DNA of 64,000 nt from Pararhizobium_B sp963760965 (GTDB lineage: Bacteria > Pseudomonadota > Alphaproteobacteria > Rhizobiales > Rhizobiaceae), in contig CAVXEW010000002.1 of assembly GCA_963760965.1 (NCBI GenBank), positions 124,001-188,000 of the forward strand. Reading direction: 5' to 3'. The notes under the pieces were generated by a model, which was not told the DNA's origin, did not search any database, and saw only the letters and a list, made by a program, of their open reading frames with translations. The position numbers and the translations under genes were made by a program. Below, one piece after another: positions 9,000 through 17,975 of this stretch (position 1 is its first letter; each line of letters begins with the position of its first letter).

Positions 9000-10352
9000 A
9001 TGCTGAAGACATCGAAATCCAATCTCTTCTACCAGTCCCGGCAGCGCCGTCCGCTCATCGGCGAGGCACGCGGCATCTATATCTGGGACGTCGACGGCAA
9101 CCGCTATATCGACGGCTCGTCGGGGGCGATGGTCGCCAATATCGGCCACTCCAACGAGCGCGTCCTGGCCGCCATGCGCCAGCAAATGGAGAAGGCAACT
9201 TTCGCCTACCGGCTGCATTTCGAGAACGAGGCGGCGGAAAGGCTCGCCCGCATGACGGCCGAGCGCATGCCGGCGGGACTGAACCGGATCTTCTTCGTCT
9301 CGGGCGGGTCCGAGGCGGTTGAGAGCGCGATCAAGCTTGCCCGCCAGCATGCCGTAGCCGTCGGCCAGCCGGGCCGCTGGAAAGTGATCTCGCGATTCCC
9401 CTCCTATCACGGCGCGACGCTCGGTGCGCTGGCATTGACCGGCATGTCGACCATGACGGAACCGTTCGCGCCGATGATGCGCGAGATGCCGAAGATCCCC
9501 TCGCCGACCTGCTATCTCGACCGGGACGAGCTGACGCACGAGGAGCGCGGCCTGCGCTACGCCGAGATGCTGCGCGAGAAGATCGAGGCCGAGGGCCCCG
9601 AGAGCGTGCTTGCCTTCATCATGGAACCGGTCGGCGGGGCGTCGACCGGGGCGCTGGTGGCGCCCGACAGCTATTACGCCCGCGTCCGCGAGATCTGCGA
9701 GGAGTACGGCGTCCTGCTCATCTTCGACGAGGTGATGACCGGAGCCGGCCGGACCGGTGCCTTCCTCGCGGCCGAGCACTGGGGGATCGCGCCCGACATC
9801 ATCTCCCTCTCGAAGGGTTTTGCCGCGGGATATGCGCCGCTCGGCGCGATGGTCGCGCACGAGAGGCTGGTCGAGCCGGTACTCGCCGCCGGCGGTTTCG
9901 TCCACGGCTACACCTATGCCGGAAACCCGCTCGCCTGCGCGGCGGGCGTCGCGGTGCTGGACGAGATCGACCGCGGCGACCTGATCGGCAACGCAGCCGC
10001 CATGGGCGAGAAGCTCAAGATCGAGCTCGACGGTCTCAGGGCCCGCTTTCCCTTCATCGGAGACGTGCGCGGCAAGGGATTGCTGACCGCCTTCGAGCTG
10101 GTCTCCGACCCGGAGACGATGGCGCCGCTGCCGAAGGAGATCGACGCCCATGTCCACCTCGTCGAGGAGGCGTATTCGCGCGGCCTCATCATCTATTCGC
10201 GGCGCACGCGCGGCGGCGTCGAGGGCGACCACTTCATGGTCTGCCCGCCACTGATCGTCACGGAGCCGCAGATCGGCGAGATCATGGAGAAGCTGACCGA
10301 CAGCCTGCACGCGCTCGCCAGCCGTTTCGGACTGCCGGAAGGCAACGCCTGA
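9000..10352 (+). CDS. Class III pyridoxal-phosphate aminotransferase
   Basis: A 450-residue fold-type I aminotransferase of the omega-amino acid/beta-amino acid group. SGGSEAVESAIKLARQH is the cofactor phosphate region, FDEVMTGAGRTG the aspartate that binds the pyridine ring, and SLSKGFAAGY contains the Schiff-base lysine (about residue 273). Such enzymes move terminal or beta amino groups of diamines, omega-amino acids or beta-amino acids to pyruvate or 2-oxoglutarate. It begins 12 bases after the ATPase gene and two bases before the BKACE gene. In this operon it could turn an N-acetylated beta-amino acid into a beta-keto acid, the substrate class of its neighbour. Confidence 0.88.
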   Translation: MLKTSKSNLFYQSRQRRPLIGEARGIYIWDVDGNRYIDGSSGAMVANIGHSNERVLAAMRQQMEKATFAYRLHFENEAAERLARMTAERMPAGLNRIFFVSGGSEAVESAIKLARQHAVAVGQPGRWKVISRFPSYHGATLGALALTGMSTMTEPFAPMMREMPKIPSPTCYLDRDELTHEERGLRYAEMLREKIEAEGPESVLAFIMEPVGGASTGALVAPDSYYARVREICEEYGVLLIFDEVMTGAGRTGAFLAAEHWGIAPDIISLSKGFAAGYAPLGAMVAHERLVEPVLAAGGFVHGYTYAGNPLACAAGVAVLDEIDRGDLIGNAAAMGEKLKIELDGLRARFPFIGDVRGKGLLTAFELVSDPETMAPLPKEIDAHVHLVEEAYSRGLIIYSRRTRGGVEGDHFMVCPPLIVTEPQIGEIMEKLTDSLHALASRFGLPEGNA

Positions 10353-10354
10353 CC

Positions 10355-11290
10355 ATGTCCGAGAGCATTATCATAACCGCCGCGCTGACCGGCTCGATCC
10401 ACACGCCGACGATGAGCCCGCACCTGCCGGTGACGGCCGACGAGATGGTCCGCCAGGCCGTCGACGCCGCGCAGGCCGGCGCATCGATCATCCACCTGCA
10501 CGCCAGGGATCCGCAGACCGGGAAGCCGAGCGCCGACCCGGGTCACTTCATGGCGTTCCTGCCGCGGATCAGGCAGGCCAGCGACGCCGTGCTCAACATC
10601 TCGACCGGCGGTTCGTCGCAGATGCCGCTCGCCGAGCGGCTGGCTCCGGCGCTGGCGGCAAGGCCCGAGATGTGCTCGCTCAACATGGGCTCCATGAATT
10701 TCGGCATCTTCCCGCTCGCTGGCCGCTACGACGACTGGAAGCATGACTGGGAGCGGGGCTTCCTCGAGGCGACGCGCGACGTGGTCTTCAAGAACACCTT
10801 CGCCGACATCGAGGGCATCCTGGCGCAGCTCGGCGAAGGGTGCGGCACGCGCTTCGAGTTCGAGTGCTACGATGTCGGCCATGTGCGCACGCTCGCCCAC
10901 TTCCTGGCGGAGGGGCGGATCCGGCCGCCCGTCTTCCTGCAGTTCGTCATGGGCGTGCTCGGCGGCATCGATGCCAGCCCGGAAAGCCTCATGGCGATGA
11001 AGGCGGCGGCCGACAGGCTGGTCGGGCCGGAAAACTACAGGTTCTCCGTGCTGGCCGCCGGGCGCCAGCAGATGCGGCTCGGAACGATGGGCGTCGTACT
11101 CGGCGGCAATGTGCGCGTCGGGCTGGAGGACAGCCTGACGGACGGCGCAGGGCGGCAACTCGCGCCGGACAACGCGCACCAGGTGGCGCGGATCCGGCGG
11201 ATCGTCGAGGAGATGGGCTACGTGATCGCCTCCCCGCAGGAAACGCGCGATCGGCTGGCGCTGAAAGGAGGCGACCGTGTCGCCTTCTGA
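10355..11290 (+). CDS. BKACE-family beta-keto acid cleavage enzyme (DUF849)
   Basis: A 311-residue enzyme of the 3-keto-5-aminohexanoate cleavage (Kce) family, a TIM barrel that condenses a beta-keto acid with acetyl-CoA and splits it into acetoacetate and a shortened acyl-CoA. The zinc-binding HLH of IIHLHARDP is at residues 47-49; NISTGGS, EFECYD and VRVGLEDSL supply the other expected active-site positions. The family handles many beta-keto acids, and 6-acetamido-3-oxohexanoate is, as I recall, among known substrates. Its place between an aminotransferase and an acetyltransferase supports an acetamido beta-keto acid here. It overlaps the next gene by 14 bases. Confidence 0.88.
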   Translation: MSESIIITAALTGSIHTPTMSPHLPVTADEMVRQAVDAAQAGASIIHLHARDPQTGKPSADPGHFMAFLPRIRQASDAVLNISTGGSSQMPLAERLAPALAARPEMCSLNMGSMNFGIFPLAGRYDDWKHDWERGFLEATRDVVFKNTFADIEGILAQLGEGCGTRFEFECYDVGHVRTLAHFLAEGRIRPPVFLQFVMGVLGGIDASPESLMAMKAAADRLVGPENYRFSVLAAGRQQMRLGTMGVVLGGNVRVGLEDSLTDGAGRQLAPDNAHQVARIRRIVEEMGYVIASPQETRDRLALKGGDRVAF

Positions 11291-11792
11291 CGCAGTCTCG
11301 ATCCGCCGGGCCGGCCCGGACGACGCCACTGCCGTGCACCGGATGATCGCCGAACTCGCCGGCGTACTGCCGGGAGGAGAGACCATGCGCACGACCGAGG
11401 GCGAACTCGCGGCCGAACTCGGACGAGCCGACCCGCTCTTGCGCGCCGTCCTTGCCGAACGGGGAGGCACGGCCGTCGGCGTCTGCGTCTGGCTCTCGTA
11501 CTTCTCCACCTGGAAGGGTCCGGGCATCTACATCCAGGACCTCTTCGTGGCGGAGAGCGAGCGCGGGTCCGGGCTCGGCGCGGCCCTGCTCGGCAGCGCC
11601 GTCCGTATCGCGAGGGCTGGCGGTGCGCGCATCGTACGGCTCGCCGTCGACGCCGCGAACGCGCGTGCCGTGCCCTTCTATCTCCGGCTCGGCTTCTCGG
11701 AAGACGAGGCCGACCGGATGTTCACGCTTTCGGGCGAGGCCTTCGGGCGGCTCGCCGCCGATCAACACGAAGAAGCGAAGAGTTCAGCATGA
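11277..11792 (+). CDS. GNAT-family N-acetyltransferase
   Basis: A 171-residue single-domain acetyltransferase. The acetyl-CoA binding loop is SERGSGLGAALL (near residues 95-106), the segment YIQDLFVAE forms beta-strand 4, and NARAVPFYLRLGF near residue 125 is the usual C-terminal motif. It resembles the diamine/amino acid N-acetyltransferases (YITH-like or SSAT-like). It overlaps both neighbours (14 and 4 bases), so it is made with them. A likely role is protecting the terminal amine of the imported substrate before deamination. Confidence 0.85.
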   Translation: MSPSDAVSIRRAGPDDATAVHRMIAELAGVLPGGETMRTTEGELAAELGRADPLLRAVLAERGGTAVGVCVWLSYFSTWKGPGIYIQDLFVAESERGSGLGAALLGSAVRIARAGGARIVRLAVDAANARAVPFYLRLGFSEDEADRMFTLSGEAFGRLAADQHEEAKSSA

Positions 11793-12811
11793 AATACGTG
11801 TTCACCGATCCGCAACGCATGCACGATCCGGTCCATTTCCTCTCCTCCGGCGCGCAGCAGAACAACCCGGAAGTTCCCGAGCGCGTCAACCGGCTGATCG
11901 CGGGAGCCGAGGCCGCCGGCCTGGAACGGGTCGCGCCGAAGGACCGCGGCCTCGCGCCGGTCGCCGCGATCCATACGCCGGAATATCTGCGCTTCCTCGA
12001 ACGCATATACGAGCGCTGGCAGCGCATCCCGGACGCCTCGCCCGAGGTGATCCCCAACATCCATCCGGACCGGCGCGACTTCTCCTACCCGGCATCGGCC
12101 GTGGGGCAGGCAGGCTACCACATGGCCGACACCGCCTGCCCGATCGGCGCCGAAACCTGGGAATCGATCTACTGGAGCGCGCAGAGCGCCGCCCATGCCG
12201 CACAGCTTGTCCTCGACGGCGCGGCGGCCGCCTACGGGCTCAGCCGGCCGCCCGGCCACCATGCCTTCGCCGACATCGCCGGCGGCTTCTGCTTCCTCAA
12301 CAATTCCGCGATCGCGGCGCAGCACCTGCGCGGGCGCCACGACCGCGTCGCCATCGTCGACGTCGACCTCCACCATGGCAACGGAACGCAAGGCATCTTC
12401 TACCGGCGCGACGACGTGCTGACGGTCTCGCTGCACGCCGACCCGATCCGGTTCTATCCGTTCTTCTGGGGCCACGCGGCGGAACGCGGAGAGGGCCGCG
12501 GGCTGGGCTACAACTGCAACCTCCCCCTGCCGCGCGGCTCCGGGGACGAGCCGTTCCTGGAGGCCCTCGCAAGCGGCATCGAGCAGGTCCGCGCCTTCGG
12601 TCCCGGCGCCCTCGTCGTCGCGCTCGGCCTCGATGCGTTCGAGGGCGACCCGTTCGGCGGCCTGACGGTGTCGACGCCGGGCTTCGCGAGGATCGGCGCG
12701 GCGCTCGCGGCGCTTGATCTTCCGACCGTCATCGTTCAGGAAGGTGGCTATGTCTGCGACGGGCTCGGCGGCAACCTGACGTCTTTCATGGACGGCTTCT
12801 GCAATCGCTGA
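11789..12811 (+). CDS. HDAC-family deacetylase / acetylpolyamine amidohydrolase-like
   Basis: A 340-residue zinc amidohydrolase of the arginase/deacetylase fold. RPPGHHA holds the catalytic histidine pair, DVDLHHGNGTQ gives two zinc ligands, GLDAFEGDP the third aspartate, and QEGGY closes the site. Bacterial members remove acetyl groups from acetylputrescine, acetylspermidine or other short acetamido compounds. Being in one operon with an acetyltransferase suggests acetyl is put on early and taken off late in the pathway. It starts inside the stop of the GNAT gene (ATGA). Confidence 0.87.
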   Translation: MKYVFTDPQRMHDPVHFLSSGAQQNNPEVPERVNRLIAGAEAAGLERVAPKDRGLAPVAAIHTPEYLRFLERIYERWQRIPDASPEVIPNIHPDRRDFSYPASAVGQAGYHMADTACPIGAETWESIYWSAQSAAHAAQLVLDGAAAAYGLSRPPGHHAFADIAGGFCFLNNSAIAAQHLRGRHDRVAIVDVDLHHGNGTQGIFYRRDDVLTVSLHADPIRFYPFFWGHAAERGEGRGLGYNCNLPLPRGSGDEPFLEALASGIEQVRAFGPGALVVALGLDAFEGDPFGGLTVSTPGFARIGAALAALDLPTVIVQEGGYVCDGLGGNLTSFMDGFCNR

Positions 12812-12836
12812 CCCGCACGAAAAGGAGGATCCCGGC

Positions 12837-13181
12837 ATGACCATCGAACGCGTCGAGCCCGGCTCGCGCATGAGCCAGGCCGTCGTCCACGGCGACACGA
12901 TCTATCTCGCCGGCCAGGTCGGCACGCCGGGCACGAGCGTCAAGGAACAGACGCGGGCCATCCTGGAAAAGATCGAGGGGCTGCTCGCCCGCACGGGCTC
13001 GGACAAGTCGAAGCTGCTGCAGGCGACCATCTGGCTCGCGAACATGGACGATTTCGCGGAGATGAACGCCGTCTGGGACGCGTGGGTCGATCCCGCCAAC
13101 CCGCCGGCGCGCGCCTGCGGCGAATCGCGGCTCGCGACGCCGGACTACACCGTCGAGATCATCGCGATCGCGGCGAAGTAG
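12837..13181 (+). CDS. RidA-family reactive imine deaminase
   Basis: A 114-residue YjgF/YER057c/UK114 protein. These hydrolyse enamine/imine intermediates released by pyridoxal-phosphate enzymes. The conserved arginine-containing end (ARACGESRLATPDYTVEI, about residues 89-106) is present, as is YLAGQVGTPG near residue 23. AAAAGGAGG precedes the ATG. As the last gene of the aminotransferase operon it probably cleans up products of that enzyme. Confidence 0.87.
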   Translation: MTIERVEPGSRMSQAVVHGDTIYLAGQVGTPGTSVKEQTRAILEKIEGLLARTGSDKSKLLQATIWLANMDDFAEMNAVWDAWVDPANPPARACGESRLATPDYTVEIIAIAAK

Positions 13182-13184
13182 GCG

Positions 13185-14015
13185 TCAGGCGACCGCCTCG
13201 CCCGTCTCGTCGATCCAGCCGTCCTCGGAGATCGGCTCCCATCTGTGGCCATGCTCGGCCAGGAAGTCGATCGAGTGGACCACGACGTGATCCTCCTCGA
13301 TGAGGCAGACGTCGTAGGTCGGTGGCAGGCCGCCGTAGCCGAGCGCCTGCCGGCTCTGGAATTCCGGTACGCAAGGGTGGTTGGTGGAGCGCGGCGCCGA
13401 CATCGGCACCCCGGCCACCGAGCCGGCGAGGATGTAGTGGCAATGGCCGAAGAAGATGTGGCGGACGACGTCGCGGTTCTCGCGGAGGATGGCCCGGAAC
13501 GCCCCGCCCTCGACCATTCCGATGACATCGGCCGAACGCACGCCGACCGGCGCCGGATTGTGATGCATGAAGATGTAGGCGGGGACGCGATCCCTGCGGG
13601 CGCGGGCGAGTTCCGCCGTCAGCCAGTCGCGCCGCCGCGTCTCGTAATACCCCGCATGGGTCGGGCCGGCGGTGTCGAGATAGAGGAAGCGGGAGCCGCG
13701 GACGTCTTCCGCCCACTGGACGTAGCCGTTCTCGTCGGTGGGGGTCTCCGGAAAGACCTCGAGAAAGGTCGTCCGGTCGTCGTGGTTGCCTATGAGCAGG
13801 CGCGGTTCGAGCGGCGAAGCGTCCAGGATCGCCCGCAGCGTCCTGTAGCTGTCCTCGCGGCCGCTATGGGTCAGGTCGCCGGTGACGACGACGGCTGCGG
13901 CGTCGGCGTGATCGCGCTCGATATGGGCGAGACATGCCCGGAAATTCGAGACCGGCTCGCTCCCGAGGATCGCGGAGTCATGGATGTGGATGTCGGACAG
14001 ATGGACGATCTTCAT
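13185..14015 (-). CDS. Metallophosphoesterase, GpdQ/CpdA-like
   Basis: A 276-residue calcineurin-type phosphodiesterase. Metal ligands are visible in order: LSDIHIHD at residues 6-13, VTGDLTHSG near 44-52, LIGNHDDR near 74-81, and FMHHNP plus FFGHCHY further on. This is the DxH-GDx-GNHD-H-GHxH pattern of class III cyclic nucleotide and glycerophosphodiester phosphodiesterases. It converges on the RidA gene with only three bases between them. The substrate is not clear; nothing ties it to either neighbouring pathway. Confidence 0.85.
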   Translation of the reverse strand: MKIVHLSDIHIHDSAILGSEPVSNFRACLAHIERDHADAAAVVVTGDLTHSGREDSYRTLRAILDASPLEPRLLIGNHDDRTTFLEVFPETPTDENGYVQWAEDVRGSRFLYLDTAGPTHAGYYETRRRDWLTAELARARRDRVPAYIFMHHNPAPVGVRSADVIGMVEGGAFRAILRENRDVVRHIFFGHCHYILAGSVAGVPMSAPRSTNHPCVPEFQSRQALGYGGLPPTYDVCLIEEDHVVVHSIDFLAEHGHRWEPISEDGWIDETGEAVA

Positions 14016-14122
14016 TGACCTGCCTCACTGGCTGCTCGCTCTCGGAACGGATAGCCGATCCGGACTACAGATCGGCGACATTCGCAAGAGAAATCCTCAC
14101 GACGGGAAATCGCGACGAAGCC

Positions 14123-15301
14123 TCAGGGAGAGGGCAGCATGCCGATCTCGCCGAGGATCTCGTCGGTGTGCTCGCCCAGGCGCGGAACGCCGCGCGCTGC
14201 GACCGCATCCCGCCCGCCGGCGCGGATGGGCGTGCGCACGCCCGGCGTCGTGCCGCCGCGGGCGCCGGCATGCGGCCGGTCGATGCGCATCCGGCGGTAA
14301 ACGACCTGCGGGTCGGCGAAGACGTCGGCCACGGTGTTGATCGGGCCGGCGGGCACTCCGGCCTCCTCGAGGAGGTCGAGAAGGGCGTCGCGCCCATGCT
14401 GCCCGGTGCGCGCGCCGATACGTCCGGAGAGTTCCGTCCGGTTCGCCACGCGCAGCGCGTTGGTGGCGAAGCGCACGTCCGCGGCGAGGTCGTCCAGTCC
14501 GAGCGCCCTGCACAGGCGGCGGAACTGGCCGTCGTTTCCGACAGCAATGATGAGATGGCCGTCTGAGGTCGGAAAGACCTGGTAGGGTGCGATGTTCGGA
14601 TGGGCGTTGCCCATGCGGTGCGGCGGCTTGCCCGAGACGAGATAGTTCAGGGCCTGGTTTGCGAGCACCCCGGTCATGCAGTCGAGCAGCGCCATGTCGA
14701 TGTGCTGGCCTTCACCGGTACGCTGCCGCTCGGCGAGCGCTGCCTGTATGGCGACGACGCCGTAGAGTCCCGTGAAGATGTCGGCGAAGGCGACGCCGAT
14801 CTTCTGCGGTTCACCGTCCGGATCGCCGGTGAGGTCCATGATGCCGCCCATGCCCTGCACGATGTAGTCGTATCCGGCCCGCGCCGCATAGGGGCCGTCC
14901 TGGCCGAAGCCGGTAATCGAGCAGTAGACGAGCCGAGGATTGACCGCCTTGAGGCTCTCGTGGTCGAGGCCGTACTTCCCGAGGCCGCCGAGCTTGAAGT
15001 TCTCGACCAGTACGTCCGACCGGGCGGCGAGCCGGCGCACCGCCTCCTGTCCGTCCGCCGTCGTGAAATCGAGGACGACGGAACGCTTGCCGCGATTGCA
15101 GGCATGGAAATAGGCGGCGTCGAGATGTCCCCCCTCCTCCGCCTCGACGAAGGGCGGGCCCCAGCCGCGCGTGTCGTCGCCCGCCGGCGCCTCGACCTTG
15201 ACCACGTCCGCGCCGAGGTCGGCGAGCGTCTGGCCGATCCATGGGCCAGCCAGGATGCGGGAGAGTTCGAGCACCTTCAGCCCTTCGAGCGGCTTCGACA
15301 T
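14123..15301 (-). CDS. Family III CoA-transferase (CaiB/BaiF), probable succinyl-CoA:glutarate type
   Basis: A 392-residue family III CoA-transferase. The start GLKVLELSRILAGPWIGQTLADLGADVVKVEAPAGDDTR is typical, as is the catalytic aspartate in DMALLDCMTGVLANQA (about residue 190-205). It ends seven bases upstream of nothing else but lies directly downstream of a clear glutaryl-CoA dehydrogenase gene (seven bases apart, same strand). In mitochondria and bacteria this pair turns glutarate into glutaryl-CoA and then crotonyl-CoA, so glutarate is the best guess for the acceptor. Family assignment is firm, substrate inferred from context. Confidence 0.88.
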   Translation of the reverse strand: MSKPLEGLKVLELSRILAGPWIGQTLADLGADVVKVEAPAGDDTRGWGPPFVEAEEGGHLDAAYFHACNRGKRSVVLDFTTADGQEAVRRLAARSDVLVENFKLGGLGKYGLDHESLKAVNPRLVYCSITGFGQDGPYAARAGYDYIVQGMGGIMDLTGDPDGEPQKIGVAFADIFTGLYGVVAIQAALAERQRTGEGQHIDMALLDCMTGVLANQALNYLVSGKPPHRMGNAHPNIAPYQVFPTSDGHLIIAVGNDGQFRRLCRALGLDDLAADVRFATNALRVANRTELSGRIGARTGQHGRDALLDLLEEAGVPAGPINTVADVFADPQVVYRRMRIDRPHAGARGGTTPGVRTPIRAGGRDAVAARGVPRLGEHTDEILGEIGMLPSP

Positions 15302-15308
15302 GACCGGC

Positions 15309-16505
15309 TCAGAAGAATGCCTGGATGCCGGTCTGGGCTCGGCCGAGGATGAGGGCGTGGACGTCGTGGGTGCCCTCGTATGTGTTGACCGTCTCGAGGT
15401 TCGCCATGTGGCGCATCACCTGGTATTCCTCCGAGATGCCGTTGCCGCCGTGCATGTCGCGCGCGGCGCGGGCGATGTCGAGCGCCTTGCCGCAATTGTT
15501 GCGCTTGACGATCGAGATCATCTCCGGCGCCATCCTGCCCTCGTCGAAAAGGCGGCCGACACGCAACGACGCCTGGAGCCCGAGCGCGATCTCGGTCTGC
15601 ATGTCGGCGAGTTTCTTCTGGAAGAGCTGCGTGGCGGCAAGCGGCTTGCCGAACTGCTTGCGGTCGAGGCCATACTGGCGCGCCGCATGCCAGCAGAACT
15701 CCGCCGCGCCCATCGCGCCCCAGGAAATGCCGTAGCGAGCGCGATTGAGGCAGCCGAAGGGCCCCTTCAGCCCCTCCACGCCCGGCAGCAGCGCCTCCTC
15801 GCCGACCTCGACGCCGTCGAGCACGATCTCGCCGGTGATCGAGGCGCGCAGCGAAAGCTTGCCCTCGATCTTCGGCGCGGAGAGGCCCTTGAGCCCCTTC
15901 TCCAGGACGAAGCCGCGGATCTTGCCGCCATGCGCCTCCGACTTCGCCCACACGACGAAGACGTCGGCGACCGGCGCGTTCGAGATCCATGTCTTCGCGC
16001 CGTCGAGAACGTAGCCCGAACCCGACTTCCGGGCGCGCGTCTTCATGCCGCCGGGATCCGAGCCGGCATCCGGCTCGGTCAGGCCGAAGCAGCCGATCCA
16101 CTCGCCGGAGGCCAGCTTCGGCAGGTACTTCATCTTCTGCTCCTCGGAGCCGTAGGCGTTGATCGGGTGCATGACGAGCGAGGACTGCACCGACATCATC
16201 GAGCGATAGCCCGAATCCACCCGCTCGACCTCGCGCGCGATCAGGCCGTAGGAGACATAGCCCACGCCCGCCCCGCCGTATTCCTCCGGAACCGTCGGAC
16301 CGAGAAGCCCGAGTTCGCCCATCTCGCGGAAAATCGACGGATCCGTCCTCTCCTCCCGCCATGCATCGATGACGCGCGGCTGGAGCTTCTCCAGGGCATA
16401 GGCGCGCGCCGTATCCCGGATCATCCTCTCGTCGTCGCTCAACTGGTCCTCGAGGAGAAACGGATCGTCCCACACAAACGGGGAAACGCCGGACTTGGCT
16501 TCCAT
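15309..16505 (-). CDS. gcdH: Glutaryl-CoA dehydrogenase
   Basis: A 398-residue acyl-CoA dehydrogenase that oxidises and decarboxylates glutaryl-CoA to crotonyl-CoA, at the end of lysine, hydroxylysine and tryptophan breakdown. The blocks ERVDSGYRSMMSVQSSLVM, HPINAYGSEEQ, CFGLTEPDAGSDP and the catalytic glutamate in NTYEGTHDVHALILGRAQTG match the glutaryl-CoA-specific group closely. The start at 16505 gives the family length; the frame stays open far upstream but that part is antisense to the next gene. It is divergent from the flavoprotein at 16719 with a 213-base gap, where I saw no clear regulator site. Confidence 0.93.
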   Translation of the reverse strand: MEAKSGVSPFVWDDPFLLEDQLSDDERMIRDTARAYALEKLQPRVIDAWREERTDPSIFREMGELGLLGPTVPEEYGGAGVGYVSYGLIAREVERVDSGYRSMMSVQSSLVMHPINAYGSEEQKMKYLPKLASGEWIGCFGLTEPDAGSDPGGMKTRARKSGSGYVLDGAKTWISNAPVADVFVVWAKSEAHGGKIRGFVLEKGLKGLSAPKIEGKLSLRASITGEIVLDGVEVGEEALLPGVEGLKGPFGCLNRARYGISWGAMGAAEFCWHAARQYGLDRKQFGKPLAATQLFQKKLADMQTEIALGLQASLRVGRLFDEGRMAPEMISIVKRNNCGKALDIARAARDMHGGNGISEEYQVMRHMANLETVNTYEGTHDVHALILGRAQTGIQAFF

Positions 16506-16718
16506 TGGTTCAACTCGCTGTTCGTTCGGATGGTCCCGTTTATCGCTCGCCTGCCATGTGCGTTCAACCGAATTCGGGTCATGGCTTGATGCCGGAGCGT
16601 CATGGCGGCGCTTCGATCCGCATCGGCGGTCGCATCCCGCGCGCCCATTGTCTATTCTTGCCGGCAAGGGACCGGCACGGACTGTCCGTGGCCGGCGAGA
16701 GGCAAGCGGGGCGGAACG

Positions 16719-17972
16719 ATGAAGACGGACGTCATTGTACTTGGGGCCGGGATCGTCGGCGTGTCGTGTGCGATCCATCTTGCCAGGCGGGGGCGCGAGG
16801 TGGCGCTCGTCGACCGGCGGCGGCCGGGCGAGGAGACCTCCTACGGCAATGCCGGGCTGATCCAGCGCGAGGGCGTTTTCCCCTATGGCTTCCCGCACGA
16901 TTTCGGCGCGCTGTTCCGCTACGCGCTGAACAACACGGTCGACGCCCACTACCATGCCGCTGCACTTCCCGGACTGGCCCCGTTCATGGCGCAATACTGG
17001 TGGCACTCGGGGCTGATCCGCCATCGTTCGATCGCAAAGCTCTATGCGCCCCTCATCGAGCGCTCGATCGACGAGCATGCGGTGCTGATCGAGGAGGCCG
17101 GCGCGCAAGACCTCATCCGCAAGGACGGCTGGATCAAGGCGTTCCGGACGATCCACGCGAGGGAAGCCGCCTTCCGCGAAGCCGACATGCTGACGGAAGA
17201 ATACGGCGTGGGCCACAGGAAGCTCTCGACGGCGGAGCTTCAGGAAATCGAACCGCACCTGCAGGACGGCCTCGCCGGCGGGCTGCAATGGACGGACCCC
17301 TGGTCGGTGCGCGACCCCTACAGCCTCGTCAAGGCCTATGTGGCGCTTTTCGAGAAGCTCGGCGGAACGGTGATGTCGGGCAGCGCGGCGACGATCGAGG
17401 CGATGCTGTCGGAGAAGGGCTGGCGCATCGCCACGCCGGACGGTCCTCTGGAAGGCAGGGAGGTGGTCGTCGCCCTCGGCCCCTGGGCGGACACGGTGAC
17501 GCGCAAGCTCGGCTACCGGCTGCCGCTCGCGGTGAAGCGCGGCTATCACATGCACTACGGGGCGAAGCCGGGCGCCGTTCTCAACAACTGGGTCCTCGAC
17601 GCCGAAGGCGGATATTTTCTCGCGCCGATGAAGCGCGGCATCCGGCTGACGACGGGGGCGGAGTTCGCCCGCCGGGACGCGCCCAAGACGCCCGTCCAGC
17701 TCGGCCGGGCGGAGAAGGTGGCCCGCAGGTTCTTTCCGCTCGGGGAGCGCCTCGACCCCGAACCCTGGATGGGCGCGCGGCCCTGCACCCCGGACATGAT
17801 GCCGATCATCGGCAGGGCGCCGCGCCACGAGGGACTCTGGTTCGCCTTCGGACACGCCCACCACGGGCTGACGCTCGGCCCGATCACCGGCCGGATCCTG
17901 GCGGAGACGATGGCCGGGGAGACGCCGGTCATCGACCCGGCGCCATACCGGCCGGAACGCTTCAGGAACTGA
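16719..17972 (+). CDS. FAD-dependent amino acid oxidoreductase, DadA-like
   Basis: A 417-residue DAO-family flavoenzyme. The dinucleotide-binding motif GAGIVGVSCAIHLARRG is at residues 8-24, and the C-terminal block GARPCTPDMMPIIGRAPRHEGLWFAFGHAHHGLTLGP is the typical substrate/FAD closing region. It is of the membrane-associated D-amino acid dehydrogenase type and probably feeds electrons to the respiratory chain. ATG 16719 starts right before the FAD motif; an upstream ATG at 16602 would add 39 unrelated residues. Its neighbour GcdH suggests an amine or amino acid of lysine metabolism (D-lysine, pipecolate), but this is a guess. Confidence 0.88.
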   Translation: MKTDVIVLGAGIVGVSCAIHLARRGREVALVDRRRPGEETSYGNAGLIQREGVFPYGFPHDFGALFRYALNNTVDAHYHAAALPGLAPFMAQYWWHSGLIRHRSIAKLYAPLIERSIDEHAVLIEEAGAQDLIRKDGWIKAFRTIHAREAAFREADMLTEEYGVGHRKLSTAELQEIEPHLQDGLAGGLQWTDPWSVRDPYSLVKAYVALFEKLGGTVMSGSAATIEAMLSEKGWRIATPDGPLEGREVVVALGPWADTVTRKLGYRLPLAVKRGYHMHYGAKPGAVLNNWVLDAEGGYFLAPMKRGIRLTTGAEFARRDAPKTPVQLGRAEKVARRFFPLGERLDPEPWMGARPCTPDMMPIIGRAPRHEGLWFAFGHAHHGLTLGPITGRILAETMAGETPVIDPAPYRPERFRN

Positions 17973-17975
17973 GGC

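Noticed and set aside
11789..12811. Reading the HDAC-family gene as a true histone or protein deacetylase
   Set aside because: Its operon of importer, acetyltransferase and aminotransferase points to a small acetamido substrate; bacterial members of this family are mostly acetylpolyamine or small-amide hydrolases.
15309..17864. Apparent 851-residue protein ending in glutaryl-CoA dehydrogenase
   Set aside because: The first 450 residues are antisense to the DadA-like gene. GcdH has a proper start at 16505 and normal family length.
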